Shown here piece after piece: positions 28,311 through 36,730 of a DNA stretch of 64,000 nt. Each line of letters opens with the position of its first letter. The first letter of the stretch is position 1. The notes beneath the pieces were generated by a model. It made no database searches and had not been told where the DNA came from. It worked only from the letters and a program-made list of their open reading frames with translations. The translations under genes and the position numbers were made by a program. The stretch comes from Candidatus Phycosocius bacilliformis (GTDB lineage Bacteria > Pseudomonadota > Alphaproteobacteria > Caulobacterales > Aquidulcibacteraceae), in contig NZ_BFBR01000001.1 of the NCBI RefSeq assembly GCF_003112735.1, positions 1-64,000 on the forward strand, given 5' to 3'.

Positions 28311-29246
28311 ATGCAGGCTGACCCTAATCTCTATGACGACTGGCCTTATATGAACCGGCCCAAAATCGTCTGGCCCGGCCAGAAGAAGCTCGCCTTCTGG
28401 ATCGCGCCCAATATTGAATATTATGAGTTCATGCCGCCGGTGAACCCCAAGCGGCCAGGTTGGCCCAAGCCTTCACCGGATGTGGTAGGCTATTCACAGC
28501 GCGATTGGGGCAATCGGGTGGGCCACCAGCGTTTGATGGAATTGCTCGACCGCTATGATCTGCGCGGATCGATCTCGCTCAATGTGGCGATGTGCCAGCA
28601 TTGCCCAGAGATTATTGAAGCCTGTGTCGCCCGCAAGTGGGAGTTCTTCTCCCATGGCATATACAATACCCGCTATTCCTATGAGATGACCGAAGCTCAA
28701 GAACGCGCTGTGCTGGAGGATTCGATTGCGACGGTGCTGGCGGCCACAGGTCAGCGCATTCGGGGCTATTTGGCCCCTGCCCTCACCCATACCGAACGCA
28801 CGCTCGACCTGATCGCCGAATATGACTTCTGGTATACGTGCGACCTCTTCCAAGATGACCAACCCCAGCCGATCAAGACAAAGACAGGCAAGCTGATGAG
28901 CATGCCCTATTCGCTCGAAGTCAATGATGTGATCACCTATGGCGCGCTGGCGATGAGTGCGGAGCGTTATGCCGATGTGCTGATCCGCCATTTCGACCAA
29001 TTGCTCGAAGAAGGTGCGGAGAGTGGTACCGTCATGTGTATCCCGCTTCATGCCTATTTGGTCAGCCAAAGCCATCGCATCAAAGCCTTCGAACGGGCGC
29101 TGGCCCACATCACATCACACAAGGATGAGGTGTGGTTTACAACTGCGGTGGAGATCGCAGGCCATTATCGCGAACATTGCTGGGATCAGACGCTGGCCGA
29201 TATCGCCGGACGCGGCCTGGCGACTGGCGGGACGGGCTTTGCCTGA
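28311..29246 (+). CDS. Polysaccharide-deacetylase-fold protein, PuuE/allantoinase-like
   Basis: A 311-residue NodB-fold protein. Seen: LAFWIAPNIEYYEF in the position of the catalytic TFDD strand, which is altered here; SLNVAMCQHCPEIIEACVARKWEFFSHGIYNTRY, the typical strand-helix with the metal-site His; and GYLAPALTHTERTLDLIAEYDFWYTCD. These match the cyanobacterial/alphaproteobacterial PuuE-like proteins that act as metal-independent allantoinases or urate-pathway enzymes, rather than chitin deacetylases. Its stop TGA shares one base with the ATG of the next gene. The nearby carbamoylsarcosine amidase-like gene supports a ureide pathway (inference). Confidence 0.8.
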   Translation: MQADPNLYDDWPYMNRPKIVWPGQKKLAFWIAPNIEYYEFMPPVNPKRPGWPKPSPDVVGYSQRDWGNRVGHQRLMELLDRYDLRGSISLNVAMCQHCPEIIEACVARKWEFFSHGIYNTRYSYEMTEAQERAVLEDSIATVLAATGQRIRGYLAPALTHTERTLDLIAEYDFWYTCDLFQDDQPQPIKTKTGKLMSMPYSLEVNDVITYGALAMSAERYADVLIRHFDQLLEEGAESGTVMCIPLHAYLVSQSHRIKAFERALAHITSHKDEVWFTTAVEIAGHYREHCWDQTLADIAGRGLATGGTGFA

Positions 29247-29758
29247 TGCATATTCGGGCCGTGACAAGCGCCTTGAGCGCGCCCGAACGTGACGATTTGA
29301 CCAGCCTTTTGATCGATGCCGTTGAGGGTGGGGCATCGCTTGGGTTTCTCAAACCACTCGATGAGGCGCGCGCGCAATCCTATTGGGATGGCGTGTCACG
29401 CGCCGTAGCGCAAGGCGACAAAGCCCTCTTGGTGGCCGAGATCGGCGGGGCCATCCTTGGTACCGTCCAGCTTGTTCTGGACATGCCACAGAACCAACCT
29501 CATCGCGGCGAAATCTCGAAAATGATCGTTCATTCCCGCGTGCGCCAATTGGGGCTGGGGTCAAGACTTTTGGCGGCGGCTGAAGACCGGGCGCGGCAGG
29601 GTGGAAAATCGCTTCTGGTTCTCGATACACAGACAGGTTCGCCGGCAGAGCATTTGTATACCAAGGCCGGTTACAGCCCCCTGCCCCCTCTGCCCGACTA
29701 TGCCTTGACCCCTGATGGCATACCCGCCGCGACGACCATTTTCTGGAAGCGCATTTGA
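29246..29758 (+). CDS. GNAT family N-acetyltransferase
   Basis: A 170-residue acetyltransferase. Seen: RDDLTSLLIDAVEGGASLGFL, the beta4 strand GAILGTVQLVLDMPQNQPHRGEISKMIVHSRVRQLGLGSRLLAAAE with the acetyl-CoA binding Q-x-x-G-x-G/S signature, then LVLDTQTGSPAEHLYTKAGY. This form resembles aminoglycoside/small-molecule acetyltransferases annotated as RimI-like. ATG 29246 overlaps the previous stop (TGATG), so it is translationally coupled with the deacetylase gene and may act on a product of that pathway. Confidence 0.9.
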   Translation: MHIRAVTSALSAPERDDLTSLLIDAVEGGASLGFLKPLDEARAQSYWDGVSRAVAQGDKALLVAEIGGAILGTVQLVLDMPQNQPHRGEISKMIVHSRVRQLGLGSRLLAAAEDRARQGGKSLLVLDTQTGSPAEHLYTKAGYSPLPPLPDYALTPDGIPAATTIFWKRI

Positions 29759-29874
29759 CGGAAGATGCCAAAGGCACTTCTGGCGTGAGCATCCACCTTA
29801 CAAGGCTTTAACTGGCCCCAAGCCCCACGTTGCGGCAAGAAAAGCACGGGACGATCACTATGTGGGGAAGTTGA

Positions 29875-30291
29875 ATGAGACGAAAAGCAGGTATCATCAT
29901 GGCGGCAGCCGCGCTCATGTCCTTGGGCGGGTGTATTGCCATTAATGTGAACGAAGCCGATGAGGCGATCAATTTCAGTCCAGCGCCGTCAGCCCTTTTG
30001 GGAAGCTGGGACGTGTCGTTGAACCACGACCCAGACAGTGCACCCAGCAAGACCGAATTCATCGTTACCGACGTCACTGCGGGAACCTTCAAGGGACGTT
30101 TTTATGGCAGTGAGGTCCAAAATGGTCGCTACACAATCAAGGGGGATGAGCTTATCTTTGCAGGCCGCACATCCGACCAATCTGGCACTTATTGGCATTC
30201 AGGCCGCATCAAAGCCCATGCCTTAATTCAAGGCCAGACCTTATCAGACGGTCGCAATTTCCTCATGACGTGGACGGCCAAGCGCAAATAG
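29875..30291 (+). CDS. Hypothetical lipoprotein
   Basis: A 138-residue protein with a lipoprotein signal: basic start MRRK, hydrophobic stretch and lipobox SLGGC at residues ~16-20, so it is probably anchored in the outer or inner membrane. The mature part has a GSWDVSLNH motif followed by alternating strands (TFKGRFYGSEVQNGRYTIKGDELIFAG), reminiscent of small lipocalin-like or stress-induced beta-barrel lipoproteins. I do not recognise the family with certainty. Confidence 0.7.
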   Translation: MRRKAGIIMAAAALMSLGGCIAINVNEADEAINFSPAPSALLGSWDVSLNHDPDSAPSKTEFIVTDVTAGTFKGRFYGSEVQNGRYTIKGDELIFAGRTSDQSGTYWHSGRIKAHALIQGQTLSDGRNFLMTWTAKRK

Positions 30292-30308
30292 GCCAGGGCG
30301 TCGCGGTG

Positions 30309-30339
30309 GGGGGTGACTGAGCGAAAGCCGGGTCACCCG
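30309..30339. terminator. Hairpin between convergent lipoprotein and DUF2794 genes
   Basis: gggtgac (30311-30317) pairs with gtcaccc (30332-30338) around a 14-base loop. There is no strong T-run, so it is a weak or factor-assisted terminator candidate. Confidence 0.35.
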
Positions 30340-30350
30340 CCATCCTTTCC

Positions 30351-30695
30351 CTAAGTTTTGACGACTTTGAGGAGTTTGCGCTCCAGCACATCGAGCGTGG
30401 CACCCAGTTCATGGCCGCGCTTGAGGACTTGGCCCGCTGCCCCCAAGACACACCATTGGCCTTGCCGATTGGCCAGTGCCGGACGCTTTTCGATGCGGTA
30501 GAGCGGGTTTTCACTGGCCCGTCGGAAAATGGAAAAGGTCACAGCTTCCGGGCCATCATCAATGGCATAATCGCGCCATTCACCCGCCATTTGCCCCCGA
30601 CCATACAGGTTGAGGATCATGTCGAATTCCTGCCGCTCAAACCAGATTTTCGGGGCGCGGCGCGGCAGGGGATGGGCGGCATTATCAAGGCTCAT
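30351..30695 (-). CDS. DUF2794 family protein
   Basis: A 114-residue soluble protein. Seen: the DUF2794 core FDMILNLYGRGQMAGEWRDYAID, AVTFSIFRRASENPLYRIEKRP and the QVLKRGHELGATLDVLERK tail. The family is confined mainly to alphaproteobacteria and its function is unknown. It begins eight bases after the phoD stop and is probably co-transcribed with it. Confidence 0.92.
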   Translation of the reverse strand: MSLDNAAHPLPRRAPKIWFERQEFDMILNLYGRGQMAGEWRDYAIDDGPEAVTFSIFRRASENPLYRIEKRPALANRQGQWCVLGAAGQVLKRGHELGATLDVLERKLLKVVKT

Positions 30696-30703
30696 GACCC
30701 CAT

Positions 30704-32485
30704 CTAGGGCCGGTTTGAAGACCCTGACAAGTCCTTCACCGCCTCCAACGGTTGGGGTTTGGCATCAAAGCGAGCTTCCCAGCGCGTGGCGGTCGACAGA
30801 AGGAAGCTCTTTGACTTGACCGTATCAATTTCGAGAAAATCAGCACTCACCCGCTCAGGTGTTAGGCTGATCAATGTATAGCCGCGCTTGGTCTCATCAT
30901 GCCAAGCGACATCTGGATTAGACTCGACAATCAGACGGTTAAGCTCATCGCCCTCAAGGCCAAAATTGGCAAATGTATCGGCGATGCTTGGGCTGGTAAC
31001 CGACGTACAGCCAAACTCCACCCCGCGTATCTCGCCCCGATCATCGCGCAGATTATTGGCCCAAGCGGCATGCGTGTCCCCGGTGCAGACGACCAGACGG
31101 GCACCAGCTTGCTTGGCGGCGGCATAAAGGCGCTCTCGCGCGGCAGGATAGCCGTCCCACGCGTCCAAATTGAACGGCACATCAAAACGCGACAATTCAA
31201 AAAAGGCGCGCGTCTCGGGTCTGGCTTTGGCTACTGCGTCGAGGACCTGGGCAGGCAGCCCTGCTTTGAAATCGGGGGACTTGACCTTTGCCATAATCAC
31301 TTGATTGCCCAAGACCTGCCATTTCTTGCCGGAACTGACGGAGCGGGACAGGGTGTCAGCCACCCACGCCTGCTGGCTGGCGCCCAACATCTCACGGCTC
31401 GGATCAAGCAGCTTCTTGGCCTTAAAGCCTGCTACATCAGGCAAGGCCATCACACCGGGGGGCAGATTTTTGCGGTCTATCCCCTGCAAGCGCGCCGGAT
31501 CGGTGATCGGAACTGGCTGCCCACTAGAAACATCAAACAGGCCAATCTTAAGATCGGTGGCATAGTCCAATTGGAAGCTGCGGGCCATCAGGCGGGTTTC
31601 CAGCATCACGATGGTGGCCAAATCGCCCCAGTCAAAACTGCGGTTGATTGCTTCGAATGGCTTGCCCGGAACCGGATCGCGCAAGGGCATCCACTCATAA
31701 TAGGCCTGCAGCGCGGCTGCTTTGCGCAAGGTCCAGGGGCCCTCACGCGCGGGATCGTGATTTTCCGCCCCATCCTTCCAAGCGTCATTGGATGTCTCGT
31801 GATCGTCCCAGGTTACAAGCCAAGGTGCACAGGCATGGGCGGCCTGCAGGTCTGGATCGCGGCGGTACTGGCTGTAGCGTTGCCGGTAATCTGCCAGGGT
31901 CAGGCATTCATGCGCCGGCTCTGGGATCCGCCCCACGGTCTTGCCCCATTCGGTGGCATATTCCCCCGGCCCATATTCATAAATGTAATCGCCGACATGC
32001 AGCACGAGGTCGACATCACCGCGCCGGGCAATGGCTTGATAGGCATGAAACCAGCCGGCTGGAAAATTGGAACATGATACCAAGGCGATGTTCAGCCGCG
32101 CCCCGCCAGAGGCGGGAGCGGTTTGGGTGTGGCCCACGATGGATTGTTCGGTGCCGACCGAAAAGCCGTAATAATAATGGGTGCCTGGCTTGAGGCCGGT
32201 CACGTCGACCTTGACAGTATGATCGCGGGCGGGACCTGTTCGCACTTTCCCGCGCTTGACAATTTGCGTCAGGGCCGGGTCGGTGGCCATGGTCCACGTC
32301 ACCTCAACATCGCGCCCGGCCAACCGGGGACTGACACGTGTCCAGATGATAACTTGAGTGGTCAAGGGATCACCGCTGGCCACACCATGGGCGAACAGGG
32401 CATTATCGGCAGCGGCTGCCGACGCGGTACAAGCTGCAGCAACAAGGGCACCAGACGTCAATGCTGCCCGACGGGTCAATGCCAT
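30704..32485 (-). CDS. phoD: Alkaline phosphatase D (PhoD family), Tat-exported
   Basis: A 593-residue phosphodiesterase/phosphatase that releases phosphate from phosphoesters outside the inner membrane. Seen: a twin-arginine signal MALTRRAALTSGALVAAAC, the N-terminal Fn3-like FAHGVASGDPLTTQVIIWTRV domain, and the metal-centre motifs VSCSNFPAGWFHAYQAIA, LHVGDYIYEYG, VTWDDHETSNDAWK and CTGDTHAAWANNL. Length is usual for PhoD. Start ATG 32485 has a GGAGG site five bases upstream. Phosphate control is likely from the family but no Pho box was identified. Confidence 0.95.
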   Translation of the reverse strand: MALTRRAALTSGALVAAACTASAAAADNALFAHGVASGDPLTTQVIIWTRVSPRLAGRDVEVTWTMATDPALTQIVKRGKVRTGPARDHTVKVDVTGLKPGTHYYYGFSVGTEQSIVGHTQTAPASGGARLNIALVSCSNFPAGWFHAYQAIARRGDVDLVLHVGDYIYEYGPGEYATEWGKTVGRIPEPAHECLTLADYRQRYSQYRRDPDLQAAHACAPWLVTWDDHETSNDAWKDGAENHDPAREGPWTLRKAAALQAYYEWMPLRDPVPGKPFEAINRSFDWGDLATIVMLETRLMARSFQLDYATDLKIGLFDVSSGQPVPITDPARLQGIDRKNLPPGVMALPDVAGFKAKKLLDPSREMLGASQQAWVADTLSRSVSSGKKWQVLGNQVIMAKVKSPDFKAGLPAQVLDAVAKARPETRAFFELSRFDVPFNLDAWDGYPAARERLYAAAKQAGARLVVCTGDTHAAWANNLRDDRGEIRGVEFGCTSVTSPSIADTFANFGLEGDELNRLIVESNPDVAWHDETKRGYTLISLTPERVSADFLEIDTVKSKSFLLSTATRWEARFDAKPQPLEAVKDLSGSSNRP

Positions 32486-32601
32486 CGCAACCTCCATTTT
32501 TCTGTTCCATGCGCCTGCTTGCGCCATTTGCCAACACCTTCGCCTTTACCTGTGTGGGGCGATAGGGTGGTTTGACGACAAACCGATGTCTGGAACATGA
32601 C

Positions 32602-32631
32602 GATCCCGCGACGGCAAGCCGACGCGGGATC
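32602..32631. repeat. Short palindromic hairpin between serA and phoD
   Basis: gatcccgcg (32602-32610) pairs exactly with cgcgggatc (32623-32631). The spacer acggcaagccga adds a few pairs. There is no T-run, so it is more like a REP-type half unit or mRNA end structure than an intrinsic terminator. Confidence 0.5.
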
Positions 32632-32695
32632 AAAAGTGATTAGGGAGGCTGATTGGGCCGACTTGCGGTTAAACCGCGGTCGGTGTTGGCCAAAA

Positions 32696-34279
32696 TCAGA
32701 TGAATTCCAGCACTTTCACATAGCGAACCTGGGGCAGCGCCTTCAGTTCAGCCTGCAAGGCGGCTGGCACAGCTTGGTCAATGCCAACCAGCGCGATCGC
32801 ATCTTCCCCTTCCGCCACCCGGCCCAGATTGAAGGTGGCGATATTGATACCCGCGGCCCCCAGTTTGGTACCCAATGCGCCGATAAAGCCGGGCGTGTCG
32901 GAATTATTGATGAACAGCATGCGTTGGTGGAAGGCAGCCTCCAGAGCCATACCTTTGACTTCGGTAATGCGGGGCTGGCCGCCAATCGGGGCACCAGCGA
33001 CGGTCCGCCATTTGCCACCGGTCTTCACCTTGACCCGGATCAGGCTGTCATAGGTCGGCGACAAATCGCGCTTGGCCTCGCTGAAAGGGGTGCCGCGATC
33101 TTTCAAAATGGTTGGCGCGCTGACCATATTGATGTCAGCCAAGAGCGGCTTCAAAATCCCCGCCAGAAGTGAGGCCGTCAAAGGACGTGTGTTGAGGCCT
33201 GCGACTTCGCCCTCATATTCGACTTCAATTGCTTCGAGGCCATCATCGACGATCTGACCTGCAAAGGCACCCAAACGCTCGCATAGCGCGATAAAGGGTT
33301 TGAGTTTGGGGGCTTCTTCTGCCGTGACCGATGCTGTGTTGAGGGCATTGGTGACAGCCCCGGTCAGCACATAATCGGCGATCTGCTCGGCCACTTGCAG
33401 GGCGACATTTTCCTGGGCTTCGGTGGTTGATGCCCCTAAATGCGGTGTGGCGGTAAAATTGGGGCAGCCAAACAGCACATTGCTGGTCGCAGGCTCTTCG
33501 GCAAACACGTCAAAGGCCGCAGCAGCCACACGCCCCGTTTTCAGATGCTCGGCCAATGCGGCCTCATCTACCAAACCACCGCGCGCACAATTGACGATGA
33601 TGACGCCCTTCTTGGTTTTGGCGAGGTTCTCAGCTGACAACACATTGCGGGTCTGAGGGGTCAGCGGCACATGCATGGTGATGGCATCTGCTCGGGCTAG
33701 AAGGTCGTCCAATTCCACCTTCTCAACACCAATCTCAATGGCCCGCTCTGGGCTGAGGAAAGGGTCATAGGCAATGACTTTCATGCGCAGGCCAAGGGCG
33801 CGATCAGCAACGATGGACCCAATATTGCCACAGCCAATCACGCCTAAGGTCTTGGCATAAAGCTCCACCCCATTGAACCGGTTCTTTTCCCACTTGCCAG
33901 CTTGGGTCGAGGCATCAGCTGCACCGATCTGGCGGGCCGCGGCAAACAACATCGCGATGGCATGTTCTGCTGTGGTGATGGCATTGCCGAACGGGGTATT
34001 CATCACAATCACGCCGCGCGCTGTGGCGGCAGGGATGTCGACATTGTCGACCCCAATCCCGGCCCGGCCGATCACTTTGAGCTTGGTAGCCGCAGCTAAC
34101 ACATCGGCATCAACCTTGGTCGCTGAACGGATCGCCAAGCCGTCATAATCGCCAATGCAAGCGATCAGTTCGGCTTTGGTCATGCCGGGCTTGTAATCAA
34201 CCGCGACATTGCGGTTCTTGAAAATATCAATCGCGGCTTGGCTGATCTTATCTGAGATCAAAACGCGGGGTTCGGTCAT
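32696..34279 (-). CDS. serA: D-3-phosphoglycerate dehydrogenase
   Basis: About 527 residues, catalysing the first step of serine synthesis, 3-phosphoglycerate to 3-phosphohydroxypyruvate with NAD. Seen: the Rossmann motif GVIGCGNIGSIVADRALG, the catalytic segments NCARGGLVDEAAL and TPHLGASTTEAQENVA, then an ASB domain and a C-terminal ACT domain (GFIGALGTKLGAAGINIATFNLGR), i.e. the long form with potential serine feedback. ATG 34279 has AAGGA eight bases upstream; the ATG two codons earlier is closer. serC lies upstream in the same direction. Confidence 0.97.
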   Translation of the reverse strand: MTEPRVLISDKISQAAIDIFKNRNVAVDYKPGMTKAELIACIGDYDGLAIRSATKVDADVLAAATKLKVIGRAGIGVDNVDIPAATARGVIVMNTPFGNAITTAEHAIAMLFAAARQIGAADASTQAGKWEKNRFNGVELYAKTLGVIGCGNIGSIVADRALGLRMKVIAYDPFLSPERAIEIGVEKVELDDLLARADAITMHVPLTPQTRNVLSAENLAKTKKGVIIVNCARGGLVDEAALAEHLKTGRVAAAAFDVFAEEPATSNVLFGCPNFTATPHLGASTTEAQENVALQVAEQIADYVLTGAVTNALNTASVTAEEAPKLKPFIALCERLGAFAGQIVDDGLEAIEVEYEGEVAGLNTRPLTASLLAGILKPLLADINMVSAPTILKDRGTPFSEAKRDLSPTYDSLIRVKVKTGGKWRTVAGAPIGGQPRITEVKGMALEAAFHQRMLFINNSDTPGFIGALGTKLGAAGINIATFNLGRVAEGEDAIALVGIDQAVPAALQAELKALPQVRYVKVLEFI

Positions 34280-34350
34280 ATTCATTGTCCTTGAGGGCAG
34301 ATGTCGCGGGTCGGGGAGTGATCCTCAGCGACACGCAAAACTAAGAAAGT

Positions 34351-34400
34351 GGGGGGGGGGAGGAGGCCCCTCCCCTTTTCAGTAAGGGAAGGGGTTTAAA
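34351..34400. repeat. G-run and hairpin between serC and serA
   Basis: Ten consecutive G residues (34351-34360) lead into ggggaggaggcccctcccctttt and then ttcagtaagggaagggg. These form hairpins such as ggggagg/cctcccc on the plus strand and ccccttccctt/aaggggagggg on the minus strand. It may act as a serC transcript end or attenuator. The homopolymer is also a likely sequencing or slippage hot spot. Confidence 0.5.
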
Positions 34401-34416
34401 CGCGTAAATTGCGGGC

Positions 34417-35583
34417 CTAAAGCTCAGCCACCAGGGTCTCAAACGCCCAATCGAGCCAGGGGGTGAGGGCAATCACATCATCGGTGTCGATGGTCGCCCC
34501 GCACCACAACCGCAAACCTGGAGGGGCTGCGCGGTAAGCCGCCGCATCCAAAGCAACGCCTTCTTTGTCCAAAAGGCCCGCGAGCTTCTTGGCAAAGTCA
34601 GCCTGACCATCATCGGACAGAGCCGTGACTCGCGGATCAACCACTTTCAAGCACACAGAAGTGTTGGACCGGCTTTCAGGGGTGGCGGCGAGGAAATCGA
34701 CCCAAGCCGTCTTGGCCACCCAGTCTGCAATCGCGGCCAAATTGGCATCGGCCCGGGCATGAAGGCCCTCAAGCCCGCCCACGCTTTTAGCCCAGTTGAG
34801 CGCATCGATATAATCTTCAGTCGCCAGCATGGACGGGGTATTGATGGTCTCACCCTCGAAAATGCCCTCAACCAGCTTGCCGCCCTTGGTCATGCGGAAC
34901 AGCTTTGGCATCGGCCAAGCTGGGGTATAGCTCTCAAGCCGTTCCACGGCGCGGGGCCCAAGGATCAACATGCCATGCGCGCCTTCCCCGCCCAGCACTT
35001 TCTGCCAGGAAAAGGTCACAACATCGAGTTTGTCCCAATCAAGGGCTTGAGCAAAGGCAGCCGAGGTTGCATCGCAAATGGTGATGCCTTCGCGGTCAGC
35101 TGGAATCCAGTCCGCATTGGGGACGCGTGTGCCCGAGGTGGTGCCGTTCCAGGTGAAGACCACATCATGGGTCTTGGCCGGGATTGCGGCCAAATCCGGC
35201 AATTGGCCATAGCCTGCCTTGATGACCGTGGTGTCGAGTTTCAATTGCTTGACCGCATCGGTCACCCAATCTTCGCCGAAGCTTTCCCAGGCAAGTGTTG
35301 CCACAGGCTTGGGACCCAGCATGGACCACATGGCCATTTCGACCGCACCTGTGTCAGAACCAGCGACGATGCCGATGCGATAGCCATCGGGTACTTGCAA
35401 AACCTCACGCGTCAGATCGATCGCCAGTTTAAGGCGCGCTTTGCCGGGTTTGGAGCGGTGTGAGCGACCGAGAACCGCGCCGGATAGGGCATCAAGGCTC
35501 CAATTTGGGCGCTTCTTGGTGGGACCCGAGGAAAAGCGCGGGTCAGCGGGCCGCATATGCGGCTTGGGGGTATTCGCAGTCAT
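34417..35583 (-). CDS. serC: Phosphoserine aminotransferase
   Basis: A 388-residue PLP class-V aminotransferase that makes O-phosphoserine in the serine pathway and also serves pyridoxal phosphate synthesis. Seen: [19 protein letters not shown], the alphaproteobacterial serC start, [14 protein letters not shown], and the PLP lysine in [18 protein letters not shown], with [17 protein letters not shown] downstream. This is the variant typical of alphaproteobacteria and methanogens. serA is next, 137 bases downstream, so the first two steps of serine synthesis are together. Confidence 0.96.
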   Translation of the reverse strand: MTANTPKPHMRPADPRFSSGPTKKRPNWSLDALSGAVLGRSHRSKPGKARLKLAIDLTREVLQVPDGYRIGIVAGSDTGAVEMAMWSMLGPKPVATLAWESFGEDWVTDAVKQLKLDTTVIKAGYGQLPDLAAIPAKTHDVVFTWNGTTSGTRVPNADWIPADREGITICDATSAAFAQALDWDKLDVVTFSWQKVLGGEGAHGMLILGPRAVERLESYTPAWPMPKLFRMTKGGKLVEGIFEGETINTPSMLATEDYIDALNWAKSVGGLEGLHARADANLAAIADWVAKTAWVDFLAATPESRSNTSVCLKVVDPRVTALSDDGQADFAKKLAGLLDKEGVALDAAAYRAAPPGLRLWCGATIDTDDVIALTPWLDWAFETLVAEL

Positions 35584-36040
35584 GTTATTCCCATCCTTTC
35601 AGATGAGCGCCCGCCGGTGGGAGCGGGTGGCCCGCCGCGCACAGACACGATGTCGGGCCCAAATGCAAGCAAGATTTTTGCCCCACCCTCGCCACCGCCA
35701 CCTGCCGGACACGCAATTGGCCTTGCAGATTGGGGGTTTGGGCGGAATGTAAAAAACTATTCTGAGGCTTGTTCGAAGCGCGGGGCATTGGGACGCATGC
35801 GGCACAAGGCCCCCGATTACCTGCCTCGTTTGGGATGAGAGACGAGACGTGTTTCAGCCGGATACGCCGATCTAAGTGGCGCGAATCTAACCAGTTTGGA
35901 CTGCTGGGGCCCGTATGTGCTCCTGTTGCCCTCTGCCAAACTCCTCATGCTTCGTCACGATTTGACATTCCCTTCTGAGCATTCTTACTTCAAGGTAAGC
36001 TCAATGGCGTGCTTATGGCGCAAAGACTGAGAGGCAGACA
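35584..36040. other. Divergent region between serC and AraC-family gene
   Basis: 457 bases. The ~170 bases before serC can fold (gggcccgac ... gcgggcc, about 35627-35663) and a serC leader RNA motif is known in alphaproteobacteria, but I cannot confirm it by eye. A decayed REP half unit lies near 35795-35840. The right part should carry the promoter of the AraC-type gene. Confidence 0.35.
35795..35840 (-). repeat. Degenerate half of a REP/BIME-like unit
   Basis: gcatgcggcacaaggcccccgat ... gggatgaga resembles the right half of the 26088-26178 unit (atgcggcacaaggtcccggat ... gggatgac). The central hairpin is destroyed. Assignment rests on the conserved order of the gcggcacaagg spacer word, the following C-run and the final gggatga. 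Confidence 0.4.
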
Positions 36041-36730
36041 ATGGCACGCTTTATGATTTTGAGACCAGACCGATCTGCTTCGAATGAACTTACCTTTTCG
36101 ATCATTGCCCAGGGCAAAACCCAAGCCTTCATTCCGCTGCCAGGCGTGACGGCAACATTCCAGCGCCCAGGGGAAGCCTCTTTGTCAGGTCCTGTCATTG
36201 CAGGTCCTCATCGATTTTTTGCAGCCTGCCAGATCCGCGCCAACGGGCCTGTGGCTGTTCGACCTGTTGCAAACAACACTCTTGGACAATCGGACGTTTA
36301 TCTGCCCAGTCTAACCGAAAAGCTTGTGCCAATCTCGCAGGAATGCGTGACCAGGTTGGGAGCCGGTGGTGGTGTTCCAGCGGCCCCTGATTCACAGCAA
36401 GAACGCCGTTTATCGCTCCGCCAAACGCAAAGATTGGCCCGCGCGCAAACTGGTCAAACGATGGCTGCAGGTAGAATGCTCAGTCGACTACAGGCGGCAC
36501 GGCGCGACGTGCTTGCTGGAACCAAAAGCCTTGTGGACATTGCTCTGGAATACGGCTTTTTTGACCAAGCCCATTTCACTTCAGCCTATCGGTTATGGAG
36601 CGGCGTTACGCCCAAGGCTGACCGTGTACGCGGCTGTTCACATGTCGCTTTTTTACAAGATCAATTCGGCTGGTCACCTATACCAGATCGGCTAATTGAA
36701 TTTGGGGAAGACGATGGATTATGGGTTTAA
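36041..36730 (+). CDS. AraC-family transcriptional regulator
   Basis: A 229-residue protein with a C-terminal AraC helix-turn-helix pair. Seen: RLSLRQTQRLARAQTGQ (first HTH region) and SLVDIALEYGFFDQAHFTSAYRLWSGVTP (second HTH, the AraC signature with DQAHF and SGVTP). The N-terminal ~110 residues resemble the DUF6597-type sensory domain often fused to such regulators (about one line of beta-strand-rich sequence). The end overlaps the following protease gene, so the two are co-expressed and perhaps autoregulated. Ligand unknown. Confidence 0.85.
   Translation: MARFMILRPDRSASNELTFSIIAQGKTQAFIPLPGVTATFQRPGEASLSGPVIAGPHRFFAACQIRANGPVAVRPVANNTLGQSDVYLPSLTEKLVPISQECVTRLGAGGGVPAAPDSQQERRLSLRQTQRLARAQTGQTMAAGRMLSRLQAARRDVLAGTKSLVDIALEYGFFDQAHFTSAYRLWSGVTPKADRVRGCSHVAFLQDQFGWSPIPDRLIEFGEDDGLWV

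Noticed and set aside
30899-32077. Long plus-strand open frame opposite phoD (392 codons)
   Set aside because: Antisense to PhoD; the amino-acid composition reflects complementary codons and no domain is visible.
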